From NCBI GenBank assembly GCA_947044365.1, contig OX345637.1:1841001-1905000 (forward strand): a DNA stretch of 64,000 bases. Direction: 5' to 3'. The stretch is from Petrosia ficiformis. Its lineage: Eukaryota; Porifera; Demospongiae; Haplosclerida; Petrosiidae. Shown here piece by piece: positions 22,243 through 33,726 of this stretch. Position numbers and translations under genes: made by a program. Numbering within the stretch: position 1 is the stretch's first letter; each line of letters starts with the position of its first letter. A model generated the notes under the pieces. The model was not told the origin of the DNA. It was given only the letters and a program-made list of their open reading frames with translations, and did not search any database.

Positions 22243-23169
22243 TTAATCCTAATTAAGGAAAATAGTTATGTATGGATAATTATATCTCATGTTTGTAATA
22301 CTTACAAAACATTCAACTCCAACGTCTTCATGATGTCCACAATTATGAGATCCCAGTTTGAGATGAGCACAGTCAGGAAGTTCATTTTCATCACCACGAC
22401 AGTCAACATCATCCAGCCAGATTGGGCTACTGGAATCAGCTTCTCCAAAATATGCTTGAGGACGAACCGCAGTTACCATGCCATAGCCACATGTGCGACA
22501 TATTACTAGTGCTTCATCAGTATCAAAACCATCATCACAAACAGAACCCCACTGTCCATTAAAGAATACCTCAACACGTCCACGTGAGAGAGAACCTCCA
22601 TTAACTAGACGATAGCCTGAAAAGGTGCGAGTTAAAATAATGAATAGGAACATTATATCTATAATAATAGATCAAAACACATACAGCATATCGCACTTAC
22701 TAAGTGCCTCAGAATGAGCAAGTCCATTTCCATCAGACTCTTTTAAAAGGGAGAGAATTAAAAAGAAAGAAAAGTTAAATTTTGCAAAATGAATTCAATA
22801 TAGTTAAACACCTTCTTTTGCAAGAGGAGCATGTTCTATTTCATTTATTTTTGGCTTTGTTACCACCATCTGTATTGTGAATGAGAATCTATTCTCATCT
22901 TTTTGTTACACAATATAAACATTAAGGCTTTATACACTATAATAATTAAAAGTATAACAATAATTGTATATATACCTTTTTCAGTTTGCATGAAAGCTTC
23001 AAAAGCATTCTTCAAATCATCAAATTTACCACCTAAATGAGTACAATTAAGTATAATAGAATTGAATTATGCAAAATTACTGTAGAAATTGAGCATTTCA
23101 TTTACTTGGTGAGGCATTGGCCTGAAGAGCACAAATTGCCAATAGAGCTAAAACAATCCACATCTTCAT
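22243..23169 (-). CDS. SRCR-2: secreted single-SRCR protein, type A (frameshift in exon 3)
   Basis: Six exons: 23106-23169 (signal peptide MKMWIVLALLAICALQANAS), 22976-23032 (GKFDDLKNAFEAFMQTEK linker), 22812-22869, 22701-22739 (SDGNGLAHSEAL), 22306-22616 (SRCR) and 22243-22248 (Asp plus TAA). Upstream introns are all phase 1. Exon 3 is 58 nt where the intact paralogue exons are 57 or 54: an extra A gives GCC AAA AAT AAA TGA, so full-length type A is broken. The exon is symmetric in other copies and could be skipped, giving a B/C-like product. The SRCR domain itself is intact (TDEALVICRTCGY, PIWLDDVDC, HNC, GVEC) with seven cysteines. Expected role: secreted binding protein. Confidence 0.8.
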
Positions 23170-23260
23170 CTTGTATAGTGAATAGAATATTCTGCTGTAT
23201 TTGGAGGATCTTTGCTTCAATATTCTACACACTTGCTTTTGCTAGTCTCAGAGTCGCAGC

Positions 23261-23267
23261 TTTTGTA
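23261..23267 (-). promoter_or_regulatory. Degraded TATA box of SRCR-2
   Basis: Reads TACAAAA where the paralogues have TATAAA(A/G), in otherwise conserved context (CTGCGACTCTGAGAC nearby). It suggests weakened core promoter strength. Confidence 0.45.
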
Positions 23268-24695
23268 CTTGATGCATATGCTGCAGTATGTCCTCAGAGA
23301 CTGAATTTATTATGATTCGTGGTAAGCACTGCGTGGTTGTGTTATACGCACTTCCTTCAGCACTACTAAAGCTTCATAAAATGATATATATAAACAAGTA
23401 TTAATTTTTGTCAGGGCTGGAATCCTTGCAGTGAAACAGTTCACTCATTTCACACAAACTGATGGTCGCAAGTCCATAATAGCTATAACGAAAATTGGCC
23501 AATAATGGTTACTTTTAGTTAGTTAACTAAAAGTATTCATTTCTGTCAAACCAAAGGAACAATATTAATTATAGTATATAGTTCACTGTAAGATTAAAAT
23601 ATGTAACTCAATATATAATCTGCCCAACTACATGTGTGTACTTGTAATCCAACAAGACTCTAAGAACAGCAATTATTATTAATAGATAATAACTATACAT
23701 AATAATTTTTACATTTGTAATGCATTGTGCACTTTACGATTCTTTTTGTAAAATTGTGCATGAACTTCCTTCTTTTTGTGTGTCACATGTACATTAGTTA
23801 GACTTTAATTAATATGTAACTAAAAGTGATCATGTTAAACAACACTGAAGTCAACCCTTTAGGGAACCAGCCAGCTATAGGTATTAGTAACCTTACTGAA
23901 CATGGTATACATGACTGGCCTTCTGAAACATTATTATTTACTAAAATCTCACAAAAATCCTTGTAATTTATTGTCTTTCCAATTTCAAAAAAGAAACATT
24001 ATTATAATTATACTACAACTCTTACGTGAACCATTCATAAAACTATTATAAAATACAAACTGATTTCAGTAGATATAATACATACATACATGCAATGTTA
24101 TACGTACATACCATGCATGCAACACACAAATACACACACACACAAAGCCATTATAAAGCAGAAAGTTACTTCACATTTTCATGTGCATTAAATATTTCGC
24201 GTTTTTTCTGGATTGTGACATGCTAAAGGTCATGTGATAAACACTAAGGTTGATTATTAATCAGATCATTTAGAATATTATATTGATTTTTTGAAAAAAT
24301 CACTTATAATAATTATGTCGTGACACTAATTGCTGTTACCAAATAAATTGCGCAAAATTAATGTAATTTTGAATGCAACACTCTAAATTGAATTATTTTG
24401 GCATTCTCATGAATACATGCAGGTGCAACATTCTGCATAACAGAATGAGTGAATATATTCATCCTATTGTAATGTTACAATATGAATAGTTAAACAATAT
24501 TTTAAGGCAACAATCTGTTTTTCATTAAAACAATTTAACAAGGTAATAAATGAAGATGAAAAAAGTTTTATTGAACTAAAAAAGATTGCAACAAAATCTA
24601 AAATTGTTCTTTATACTACTGCTAATCACTAAATAAAAACAAAATGTAGATTTAATTGTTGACCTTCCATCAGTCCACACATTTGAATAGAGTGT

Positions 24696-25464
24696 TTAGT
24701 CCTAATTAAAGAAAATAATATATAGTACAATAATTTTAGTGATGTTTGGATAAATATTATGTTATATATAATACTTACACTACATTCAACTCCAACATCT
24801 TCCCAATGTCCACAGTTATGTTCTCCCAGTTTGAGATGAGCACAATCAGAAATTTCACTTTCATCACCACGACAGTCAACATCATCCAGCCAGATTGGGC
24901 TATTAGAATCACCTTCTCCAAAAAATGCTTCAGGACGAACTGCAACTACCATGCCATAACCACATGAGCGACATACTACTAGTGCTTCATCAGTATCAAA
25001 ACCATCATCACAAACAGAACCCCACTGTCCATCAAAGAATACTTCTACACGTCCTTGTAATGCAGTACATCCACCAACAAGACGATAGCCTGAAAAAGTG
25101 CAATTTATAATAATATAGGAACACAATATAATATAATAATAGATCAAAACACATACAGCATATCACACTTACTAAGTGACTCAGAATGAGCAAGTCTATT
25201 TCCATTAGACTCTTTTAAAAGGGAGGAAAGAAAAGTTAAATTTTGCATAATTATTATAATTATATATAAACACCTTCTTTTGCAAGAGGAGCATGTTCTA
25301 TTTCATTAAATTTGGCTTTGTTACCACCACCTAAAAAACAAGTATAAGTAACATAAATGAATTATGCAAAATTACTGTAGAAATTGAGCATTTCATTTAC
25401 TTGGTGAGGCATTGGCCTGGAGAGCACAAATTGCCAATAGAGCTAAAGCAATCCACATCTTCAT
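24696..25464 (-). CDS. SRCR-3: secreted single-SRCR protein, type B
   Basis: Five exons: 25401-25464 (signal peptide), 25274-25330 (GGNKAKFNEIEHAPLAKE linker), 25173-25211 (SNGNRLAHSESL), 24779-25089 (SRCR) and 24696-24701 (Asp plus TAA). All phases agree; the product is 158 aa. It lacks the type A helix exon (LDDLKNAFEAFMQ). The SRCR domain starts YRLVGGC and has WGSVCDDGF, CRSCGYGMVVAVRP, PIWLDDVDC, DCAHLKLGEHNC and GVECS, with eight cysteines, so all can pair. Reading on past the GTAAGT donor gives a spurious C-terminal tail; the splice to TTAATTAG/GACTAA is much more likely. Confidence 0.85.
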
Positions 25465-25555
25465 CTTGTATAGTGAATAGAATATTCTGGTGTATTTGGA
25501 GGATCTTTGCTTCAATATTCTGCACACTTGCTCTTGTTGGTCTCAGAGCTGCAGC

Positions 25556-25562
25556 TTTTATA
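25556..25562 (-). promoter_or_regulatory. TATA box of SRCR-3
   Basis: TATAAAAGCTGCAG on the minus strand, about 92 bp upstream of the ATG. Confidence 0.55.
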
Positions 25563-25599
25563 CATTCGTGCTAAGCACTGTATGGCTGCGTCGTAATAA

Positions 25600-28130
25600 C
25601 TTCCTTTCAGGGCTGAAATTGAGCTGTAATTATATATAGTTATAATTTAAGTATATTATGTGTATCAGGAGCTTATATTGACCAGATATACAAAGTTTAC
25701 ACATTACTTGTTCACACTCGCCATGAAGAACTATGTACTCAAACATTGTCATGCATGAGTAGTAGAACTATTAGATCATCATTAATTAAGATGAAGATTA
25801 GTCTTGCTAATCTAATAACTGGCGTATGGATACATAGTGTAATTATGTTTAAAACTTTTCAGCCCTGCTTGGGTCCATAGTTTAATGAATTAACATTATT
25901 GTAATTCAGTATTATAATATTATTTATACAATTATGCATGTGTTAGAGTACATAGTTAGCAGCTGCACTCTAACAAATATAGAGTATGTTTCTTTGATGA
26001 AGTGGAACTCAAGTGGCAATTCATCGTTACAAATTATTGAGATTTTCTATCATAAACTAACATGCATATGTTTGAATCTGTCAGTGAGAAAACTTTCTTG
26101 CCAGTTTTTATACATTCGTGCTAAGCACTGCATGGTTGCATCGTAATAACTTCCTTTCGGGGCTGAAATTAAGCTATAATTATTTATAATTATAATTTAT
26201 GTAAATTATGCGTATTGATTTAATTGTAAGAGCAGAAAGTACTATGGTCATTTCAAGCCTATCGTTTACCAGACCGCACTTGGCATGGAGTATAATAACT
26301 ATTATGTATTTACTATTATATGAACAAGCAAACAATTAAGAATGCAACAAATCCCCTAAACCCTAAAAGTGTTTGCTGTATGTAATATATATATAGCCAA
26401 AATATATAGAATATATGTGTGTGGAATGGCATTGCTATGTGTATTAGCTTGTAATTCAACAAGCTGACTCTCCTATTTCAATTCATCTTCTCTGAACAAT
26501 AATTATCACTATTGCATAATTTAATCATTTTTGCCATCACAACGTGTCATAATGAGATTGCTTAAATATAGTCAGTGCATTAAAAAAGTGATTGTCATGG
26601 AATTAAAATAGGAAATGTTGCATTAGATCTTGCATTTTACCTAGTGATGCATAAGATTAGGTATATGCATGGTAATCATTTTGTACATCTGTTTGTTCCT
26701 ATCATGGTTACATAATTTAATTACACTGACATCGAGTGGAATCAGTCCATGCAGTGGATGGCAACTACTTACTGAAGCCCTCTATGCAAAATATATCCAT
26801 GCAATACAGCAAAGAGCTGTCAATTTTCTATGTCTTGATAAACTGCTTTCAACACACTTTGGCAAAATTACCATTACAAATCTATCTAGCCACTTCATTA
26901 TTGGACTAGTGTATAGAGTGAAAACTGATTTGATGCATGTTCAAACTCTTCGTTTAGCATAGTATAAACATCGTTTTCCCATTAAATACATATACTAAAC
27001 TTCCGAATTTCTAATTATTGCGCAGATAATTATTATTTTTGAGATACTTAATACGTGAAACCAAAAATTTTTCGCGGGGCGCGAAGCGCGCCTCGCCCCT
27101 CAGCCCCCAATTTTACAGTGCTTCCTACGCCACTGGTTGTGTAGGAGGAGTACAAATTATACAAATATAATTGACTTAGGAAAGGTTAATTGACCACACT
27201 TGCCATGAAGAGTGTACATACTATACAAGTGTAGATCGTCTAATTGACCAGATATACTAGGAAACCAAACGTTACTTGACCACACTCGCCATGAAGAACT
27301 ATGTACCCAAACAATGTCATGCATGAATAGTGGAACTATTAGATCATCACTAATTAAGATAAAGATTAGTCTTGCTAATCTAATTTGCATTTATAATACT
27401 AAATGCCATAAGTGTTGTATGGATACATAGTGTAATTATGTTCAAATCTTTTCAGCCCTGCTTGGCCGGGTCCATAGTTTAATGTGTTAATTAATATTAT
27501 TGTATTTCAGTGTTATAATATTATTTCACAATTATGCATGTGTTAGAGCACATATTTAGCTGCACTCTAACAAATATAGAGTATGTTCCTTTGATGATAT
27601 GGATCTCAAGTGGATATAAAGCAATTCATTATTACAAATTATTGAAAATTAATATTTCTCACTTTAAATAACATGAATCTGTCAGTAAGAAAACCACACC
27701 AAATTATCATTAATATGTAACTAAAAGTGATCATTATTGTTACAATATACATGACTGGCCTTTTGAAGCATTTATATTTACCAAAGTCTCACAAGAATCT
27801 TATAATTTATTGTCAATTTCAAAGAAGAAATAATACTACAAATTATACTTGAATCATTTCTAAACCTATTAAAAATAATGAACTAATTTCAGTAGATATA
27901 ATACATACATACATGCATACAGTGTTATACATACACACCATGCATGCAACACACAAACACACACACACAAAGTCCAAGTTGATGTATATTAAATATTCCA
28001 TGTTTTACTAGATTGTGACATTCTTATTGCTAAAGGTCATGTGATAAACACTAAGGTTGATTAATAATCAGATCATTTATTATTTTGGGAAAAATCACTT
28101 AAAATAATTATATCATTGCACTATAATTTA
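25600..28130. repeat. Intergenic DNA of unit 1 between SRCR-3 and SRCR-4
   Basis: Contains internal direct repeats: 25,680-25,930 resembles 27,240-27,540, and 25,560-25,640 resembles 26,105-26,190. A GC-rich hairpin (GGGGCGCGAAGCGCGCC) sits at about 27,073-27,100. The open frame at 26,669-26,962 is kept in unit 2 with one change, but this reflects recency rather than function; it has no family or splice context. Confidence 0.6.
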
Positions 28131-28375
28131 TACATTTGTAATGTATTGTGCACTTCAAGATTCTTTTTGATCAACTGTATTGTGTAAAACTGCAAGTGCT
28201 TGCACTTCTATTTTTTATGTGTCACATGTATAATACATTTACATAATATATATGTTTTGTGGGCTAACTACGTATTGTACATGTGACACATAAACAATAG
28301 AAGTGCAAGCACTTGCAGTTTTACACAATACAGTTGATCGAAAAGAATCTTGAAGTGTATGTATGTATTATGTAT
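28130..28375. repeat. Foldback element with arms of about 100 bp, unit 1 copy
   Basis: The left arm (CAACTGTATTGTGTAAAACTG, then GCAAGTGCTTGCACTTCTAT) is mirrored by the right arm (AATAGAAGTGCAAGCACTTG, then CAGTTTTACACAATACAGTTG) around a TA-rich centre. A duplicate sits at 36,885-37,120, and a related single arm at 23,700-23,800. Confidence 0.85.
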
Positions 28376-28772
28376 ATTTATTACTTATTGCATATTTAAT
28401 AATTATTTTTCTTATTGTGTTTCAGGATATATTGTGAAATAGGAGTCTGTTTGATATATATTATAGTATGACATGAAATACTATAAACCCATTAGTAGTA
28501 AAATGACACACTGCACCTGCCAGTGAGGTCTATATGTATTTAGTGTAATATTCAAACACTTTTAAGTTGACAAAACTTTGTTTGTGATATCAATTGACAT
28601 CAAAATGATCAAAGACAGTAAAAAAATGAAATAAAACATAGTTTAAGGGAACTAAAATCTACAAAGTATAAATGAAAGAAAATTGAGTGTTCAAAATTAC
28701 AAATAATTTCGAAACGAATCTAAGTTCAAATAACTCCTTAGATAGACAAATTGGGACGGGCCTTGGTCTTGT

Positions 28773-29393
28773 TTAATCCTAATTAAGGAAAATATTTATG
28801 TATGGTTATTTTCAGATAATTATATCTCATGATTGTAATACTTACACTACATTCAACTCCAACATCTTCCCAATGTCCACAGTTATGAGATCCCAGTTTG
28901 AGATGAGCACAATGAGACATTTCACTTTCATCACCACGACAGTCAACATCATCCAGCCAGATTGGGCTATTAGAATCACCTTCTCCAAAAAATGCTTCAG
29001 GACGAACTGCATTTACCATGCCATAACCACATGAGCGACATACTACTAGTGCTTCATCAGTATCAAAACCATCATCACAAACAGTACCCCACTGTCCATC
29101 AAAGAATACTTCTACACGTCCTTGTGCTGCAGTACATCCACCAACAAGACGATAGCCTGACAAAGTGCAATTTATAATAATATAGGAACACAATATCTAT
29201 AATAATAGATCAAAACACATACAGCATATCACACTTACTGAGTGACTGAGAATGAGCAAGTCCATTTCCACCTGGCAAGAAAGAAGAAAAAGATTAGTAA
29301 AAGAGTTAGAACATTTCATAAAATATTACCTGGCTCAGCATTAGCCTGGAAAGCACTAATCACTAACAGAATTATTGCAACAGCAACTTTCAT
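28773..29393 (-). CDS. SRCR-4: secreted single-SRCR protein, type C
   Basis: Four exons: 29330-29393 (signal peptide MKVAVAIILLVISAFQANAE), 29239-29271 (GNGLAHSQSL), 28846-29156 (SRCR) and 28773-28778 (Asp plus TAA). Phases agree; the product is 137 aa, essentially the domain plus a 10-residue lead. Both longer linker exons of type A are absent, and the signal exon is diverged from the MKMWIALAL type. The SRCR region is identical in amino acids to SRCR-7. Eight cysteines. Confidence 0.87.
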
Positions 29394-29478
29394 CTTATCT
29401 TTTACTGAATAATGTCTTCTGAAGTATATGGAGATCTGCACAAAATGAGCTTGCTGTTTATTTGTCTCAGGGCTGCAG

Positions 29479-29485
29479 CTTTATA
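29479..29485 (-). promoter_or_regulatory. TATA box of SRCR-4
   Basis: TATAAAGCTGCAGCCCTGAG on the minus strand, about 86 bp upstream of the ATG; the same context as the other paralogues. Confidence 0.5.
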
Positions 29486-29659
29486 GTACTTGATGTATGT
29501 ACTGCAGTATGTATTCACTACTCCATGGAGCTATATATATGGATTCTGTATATATTATAATTAAAATATTATATTAATCTAATTATACAGCAGAGGTAGA
29601 AACCTAACATTTCCTTTGTATACTTAATCCAGCAATTAACTTATATGGCAATTGCACTT

Positions 29660-30010
29660 CCAGTACTTCAATACATCCTTGCAAATGATATATCTTTATT
29701 GTTTCCTCGCCAATTTGCTCCTGCACACACACAGGAATGAAGCCCAGTCATAAACACATGTAAAATTAACTACTAGGTTATAATTGACCGCATGCAGTTC
29801 TGATGATACTTTAATGAGAATTATGATCTAACGATAATAATCCTTGCAAATGATATATCCTAATTTCCTCCTCGCCAATTTGCTCCCACACACACACAGG
29901 AATGAAGCCCAGTCATATACACATGTAAAATTAATTACTAGGTTATAGTTGACCACATGTGGTTTCAAGCACAACTGATATTCCAATGAGTATTATGATC
30001 TAACTATAAT
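29660..30010 (+). repeat. Tandem direct duplication, about 175 bp unit (unit 1)
   Basis: CATCCTTGCAAATGATATAT and CACAGGAATGAAGCCCAGTC mark the first copy (from about 29,670); both recur from about 29,845. The same pair is present in unit 2 at about 38,400-38,750, so it predates the 9-kb duplication. Confidence 0.8.
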
Positions 30011-31263
30011 ATTATCAATAATATGTAATCATACTTAAAATTAAATTCAACATATTCAGTGAAAACAACAGCTGGCCATGTCAGATGTCTTAATTTTATA
30101 GCTTTATGCTTCCTCTGTCTCTGGATTAAAGTAAATATTGTTCATAGTGAATCTGCTGAGTTAAAACATATTCATAGCAGAATTACTCTCTGCAGGAAGT
30201 GAATCCACAATGACACTGCAGGAAATTAGGTTGTCTGAGACATGTTTGTGGTTTCCACTATACATGTATATAAATAAATTTAGTGTGGCTAATTACTACC
30301 GTTGCTATGATTATGACCCCAAACAGTGACTAAATGACACAAATGCTCAGGATAATATCCAGTTTAAAGCATGAGGCCTGCTCATGTTTTAAATTAGATA
30401 TATCCCTTGCACTCGGAATATAACTAATACTTACATTTGTATTTCAAATTCACCGAAAAACATAATTGTGTTAGTGTCAGTATTTTCATATTTGTCAAGT
30501 ATTTGTATTTGCAGTGTAGTGTATTTGACCTCAAGTCTAGTCGATGTATGATACTTTTTTAAATTGAGTGATATACTATATATATTTTAGTTTCCTAACT
30601 ACAGATTCAAGCTCACGATGTTGGATCAGCCATTCTTAATCATTATCAAAATGTAATGAAATAAATTACTATTATTTGTAAAATTTTAATTTTGAATTTG
30701 TTTGTGATAAACACTATACATAGTTGTATTGCATTTACTAAAAACATCATCACTGCATATACAAATACATTATAGAATTTTGAAGAATCTTTTCCTTGTC
30801 TAAAAGTACTTCATAATTAAAATAATTAGCTAATTAGCTATAGTCCATATAGTGTGTATGAACAAAACACTATTTGGTTTGCACAACTTCACTACACTTG
30901 ATATGTTAACTTTATTAATTAATGAACCTGCTAACTTTAACTGTTTAAACGAGCCAAATTATATATTGTATAGAAGGTTGCAATTGAACATACTAGTTGA
31001 TAAACTCATTAGTACTAAAATCAATTATTAGACCAACTGCACTGGCTAGTGGGGTCTATATGTATTTAGTGTAATATTCAAACACTTTTAAGTTGACAAA
31101 ACTTTGTTTGTGATATCAATTGACATCAAAATGATCAAAGACAGTAATAAAATGAAATGAAACATAGTTTAAGGAACTAAAATCTACTGCAACAAAGTAC
31201 AAATAATTTCGAAACTAATCTAAGTTCAAGTAACTCCTTAGACAGGATGGGCCTTGATCTTGT

Positions 31264-32168
31264 TTAATCCTAATTAAGAAAAATAGTTATGTATGGATAA
31301 TTATATCTCATGTTTGTAATACTTACACTACATTCAACTCCAACGTCTTCATGATGTCCACAATTATGAGATCCCAGTTTGAGATGAGCACAGTCAGCAA
31401 GTTCGTTTTCATCACCACGACAATCAACATCATCCAACCAGATTGGGCTACTGGAATCACCTTCTCCAAAAAATGCTTGAGGATGAACTGCAGTTACCAT
31501 GCCATAACCACATGTGCGACATATTACTAGTGCTTCATCAGTATCAAAACCATCATCACAAACAGTACCCCACTGTCCATCAAAGAATACTTCTACACGT
31601 CCACGTGAGAAAGAGCCTCCATTAACAAGACGATAGCCTGAAAAAGTGCATTTTAAAATATAGGAACACAATATCTATAGTAATCAATCAAAACATATAC
31701 ACTTACTAAGTGCCTCTGAATGAGCAAGTCTATTATTTCCATCAGACTCTTTTAAAAGGGAAAGAATTAAGAAAAGCTAAAACTTGCATAATTAAGTCAA
31801 TATAGTTAAACACCTTTTGCAAGAGGAGCATGTTCTATTTCATTAATTTTGGCTTTGTTACCACCATCTGTATTGTGAATGAGAATCTATTTTCATCTTT
31901 CTTTAACACATTATAAACATTAATGCATTAATTAAGTACTAAAATAATTATAAGTATAATAATAATTACTATACCTTCTTCACTTTGCATGAAAGCTTCA
32001 AAAGCATTCTTCAAATCATCAAATTTACCACCTAAATGAGTACAATTAAGTATAATAGAATTGAATCATGCAAAATTACTGTAGAAATTGAGCATTTCAT
32101 TTACTTGGTGAGGCATTGGCCTGAAGAGCACAAATTGCCAATAGAGCTAAAGCAATCCACATCTTCAT
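31264..32168 (-). CDS. SRCR-5: secreted single-SRCR protein, type A, intact
   Basis: Six exons: 32105-32168 (signal peptide), 31975-32031 (GKFDDLKNAFEAFMQ linker), 31814-31867 (54 nt, one codon fewer than usual), 31707-31748 (42 nt, one extra Asn codon), 31327-31637 (SRCR) and 31264-31269 (Asp plus TAA). The two changes are both in frame and cancel in length, so the product is 177 aa. This is the only type A copy in the window with no frameshift or stop. SRCR landmarks: GGSFSRGRVEVFFDGQWG, CRTCGYGMVTAV, PIWLDDVDC, CAHLKLGSHNC, GVECS. Seven cysteines, so one is left unpaired. Confidence 0.88.
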
Positions 32169-32259
32169 CTTGTATACTGAATGGAATATTCTGCTGGATT
32201 TGGAGGATCTTTGTTTCAATATTCTACACACTTGCTTTTGCCAGTCTCAGAGTCGCAGC

Positions 32260-32266
32260 TTTTATA
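32260..32266 (-). promoter_or_regulatory. TATA box of SRCR-5
   Basis: CTATAAAAGCTGCGACTCTG on the minus strand, about 92 bp upstream of the ATG. The SRCR-2 equivalent is degraded. Confidence 0.55.
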
Positions 32267-33726
32267 GTTGATGCAAATGCTGCAGTATGTCTTCAGAGAC
32301 TGAATATGCACTGTGTGGTTGTATTATATATATATAGAGTCTATATATATATATATATATGCTTCCTTCAGCACTACTAAAGCTTCATAAAATGATAATT
32401 ATTATACTTATATAAACAAGTATTAATTTTTGTCAGGGCTAGAATCCTTGCAGTGAAACAGTTCACTCATTTCACACAAACTGATGGTCGCAGGTCCATA
32501 ATTAATTAAAATGAAAATTGGCCAATAACTTAGATTTTTGTCAAACCAAAGGAACATTATATATTAATTATAGTATATAGTTCACTGTAAGATTAAAATA
32601 TGTAACTCAATAATCTGCCCATCTACATGTTCTACTTGTAATCCAACAAGACTCTTATTTCACAATATCTCAAAAATTAAGAACAGCAATTATTATTAAC
32701 TAGATCTATACATAATAATTTTTACAATCGTGATGCATTGTACAATTCACGATTCTTTTTGTAAAACTGTGCTTTAACCTCCTTTTTTTGTGTGTGTCAC
32801 ATGTACAGTAGCTAGCCCACAAAAGACTGTAATTAATATGTAATTAAAACTGATCATTGTTAAACAACACTGAAGTCAAACCTTTAGGGAACCAGCCAGC
32901 TATAGGTATTAGTAACCTTACTGAACATGGTATACATGACTGGCCTTCTGAAACATTATTATTTACTAAAATCTCACAAGAATCCTTGTAATTTATCAAT
33001 TTCAAAAAAGAAACAGTATTATAATTATACTAGAGTCTACAACTCTTAAGTGAACCATTCATAAAACTATTATAAATTACAAACTAATTTCAGTGGATAT
33101 AATACATACATACAAGCAATGTTATACGTACATACCATGCATGCAACACACAAATACACACACACAAAGCCATTATAAAGCAGAAAGTTACTTCACATTT
33201 TTATGTGCATTAAATATTTCTTGTTTTACTGGATTGTGACATGCTAAAGGTCATGTGATAAACACTAAGGTTGATTATTAATCAGATCGTTTAATTATAT
33301 TGATTTTTGGAAAAAATCACTTATAATAATTATATCGTCGCACTAATTGCTGTTACCAACTAAATTGCACAAAATTAACGTAATTTTGAATGCAACACTC
33401 TAAATTGAATTATTTTGGCATTCCCATGAATACATGCAGGTGCAACATCCTGCATAACGGAATGAGTGAATATATTCATCCTACTGTAATGTTGTACTAC
33501 ATAAGATTAATGATACAATATGATAAGTTAAACAATGTTTTAATTGACAAAAATCTGTTTTTCGTTAAAACAATTTAACAATGAAGATGAACAAAGTTTT
33601 ATTGAACTAAAATACATTGCAACCAAATCTAAAATAGTTCTTTATACTACTGCTAATCACTAAATTAAAAAAAACATGTAGATTTAATTCTTGACCTTCA
33701 TCAGTTCACTCGTTTAAATAGAGTGT

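Larger units (their letters stand above)
21086..30101. repeat. Segmental duplication, unit 1 (SRCR-2, -3, -4)
   Basis: It begins at TTATGCTTCCTCTGACTCTG and ends at GTCTTAATTTTATAGCT, where unit 2 starts at once with TTATGCTTCCTCTGTCTCTG. Genes, introns and non-coding flanks recur in the same order in unit 2. Unit 1 is longer mainly because of an extra local duplication: 25,560-25,640 and 26,105-26,190 are near-copies, and unit 2 has only one (34,597-34,680). Long stretches are almost identical (compare 26,669-26,962 with 35,396-35,689), so the event is recent. Confidence 0.9.

Noticed and set aside
24629..24779. C-terminal extension of SRCR-3 by read-through
   Set aside because: A GTAAGT donor and a TTAATTAG/GA(C/T)TAA acceptor are kept in all paralogues, whereas the read-through tails are not conserved.
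26669..26962. 97-codon frame conserved at 35,396-35,689
   Set aside because: Conservation is explained by the recent segmental duplication; the third copy near 63.7 kb is broken, and no family or splice context is seen.
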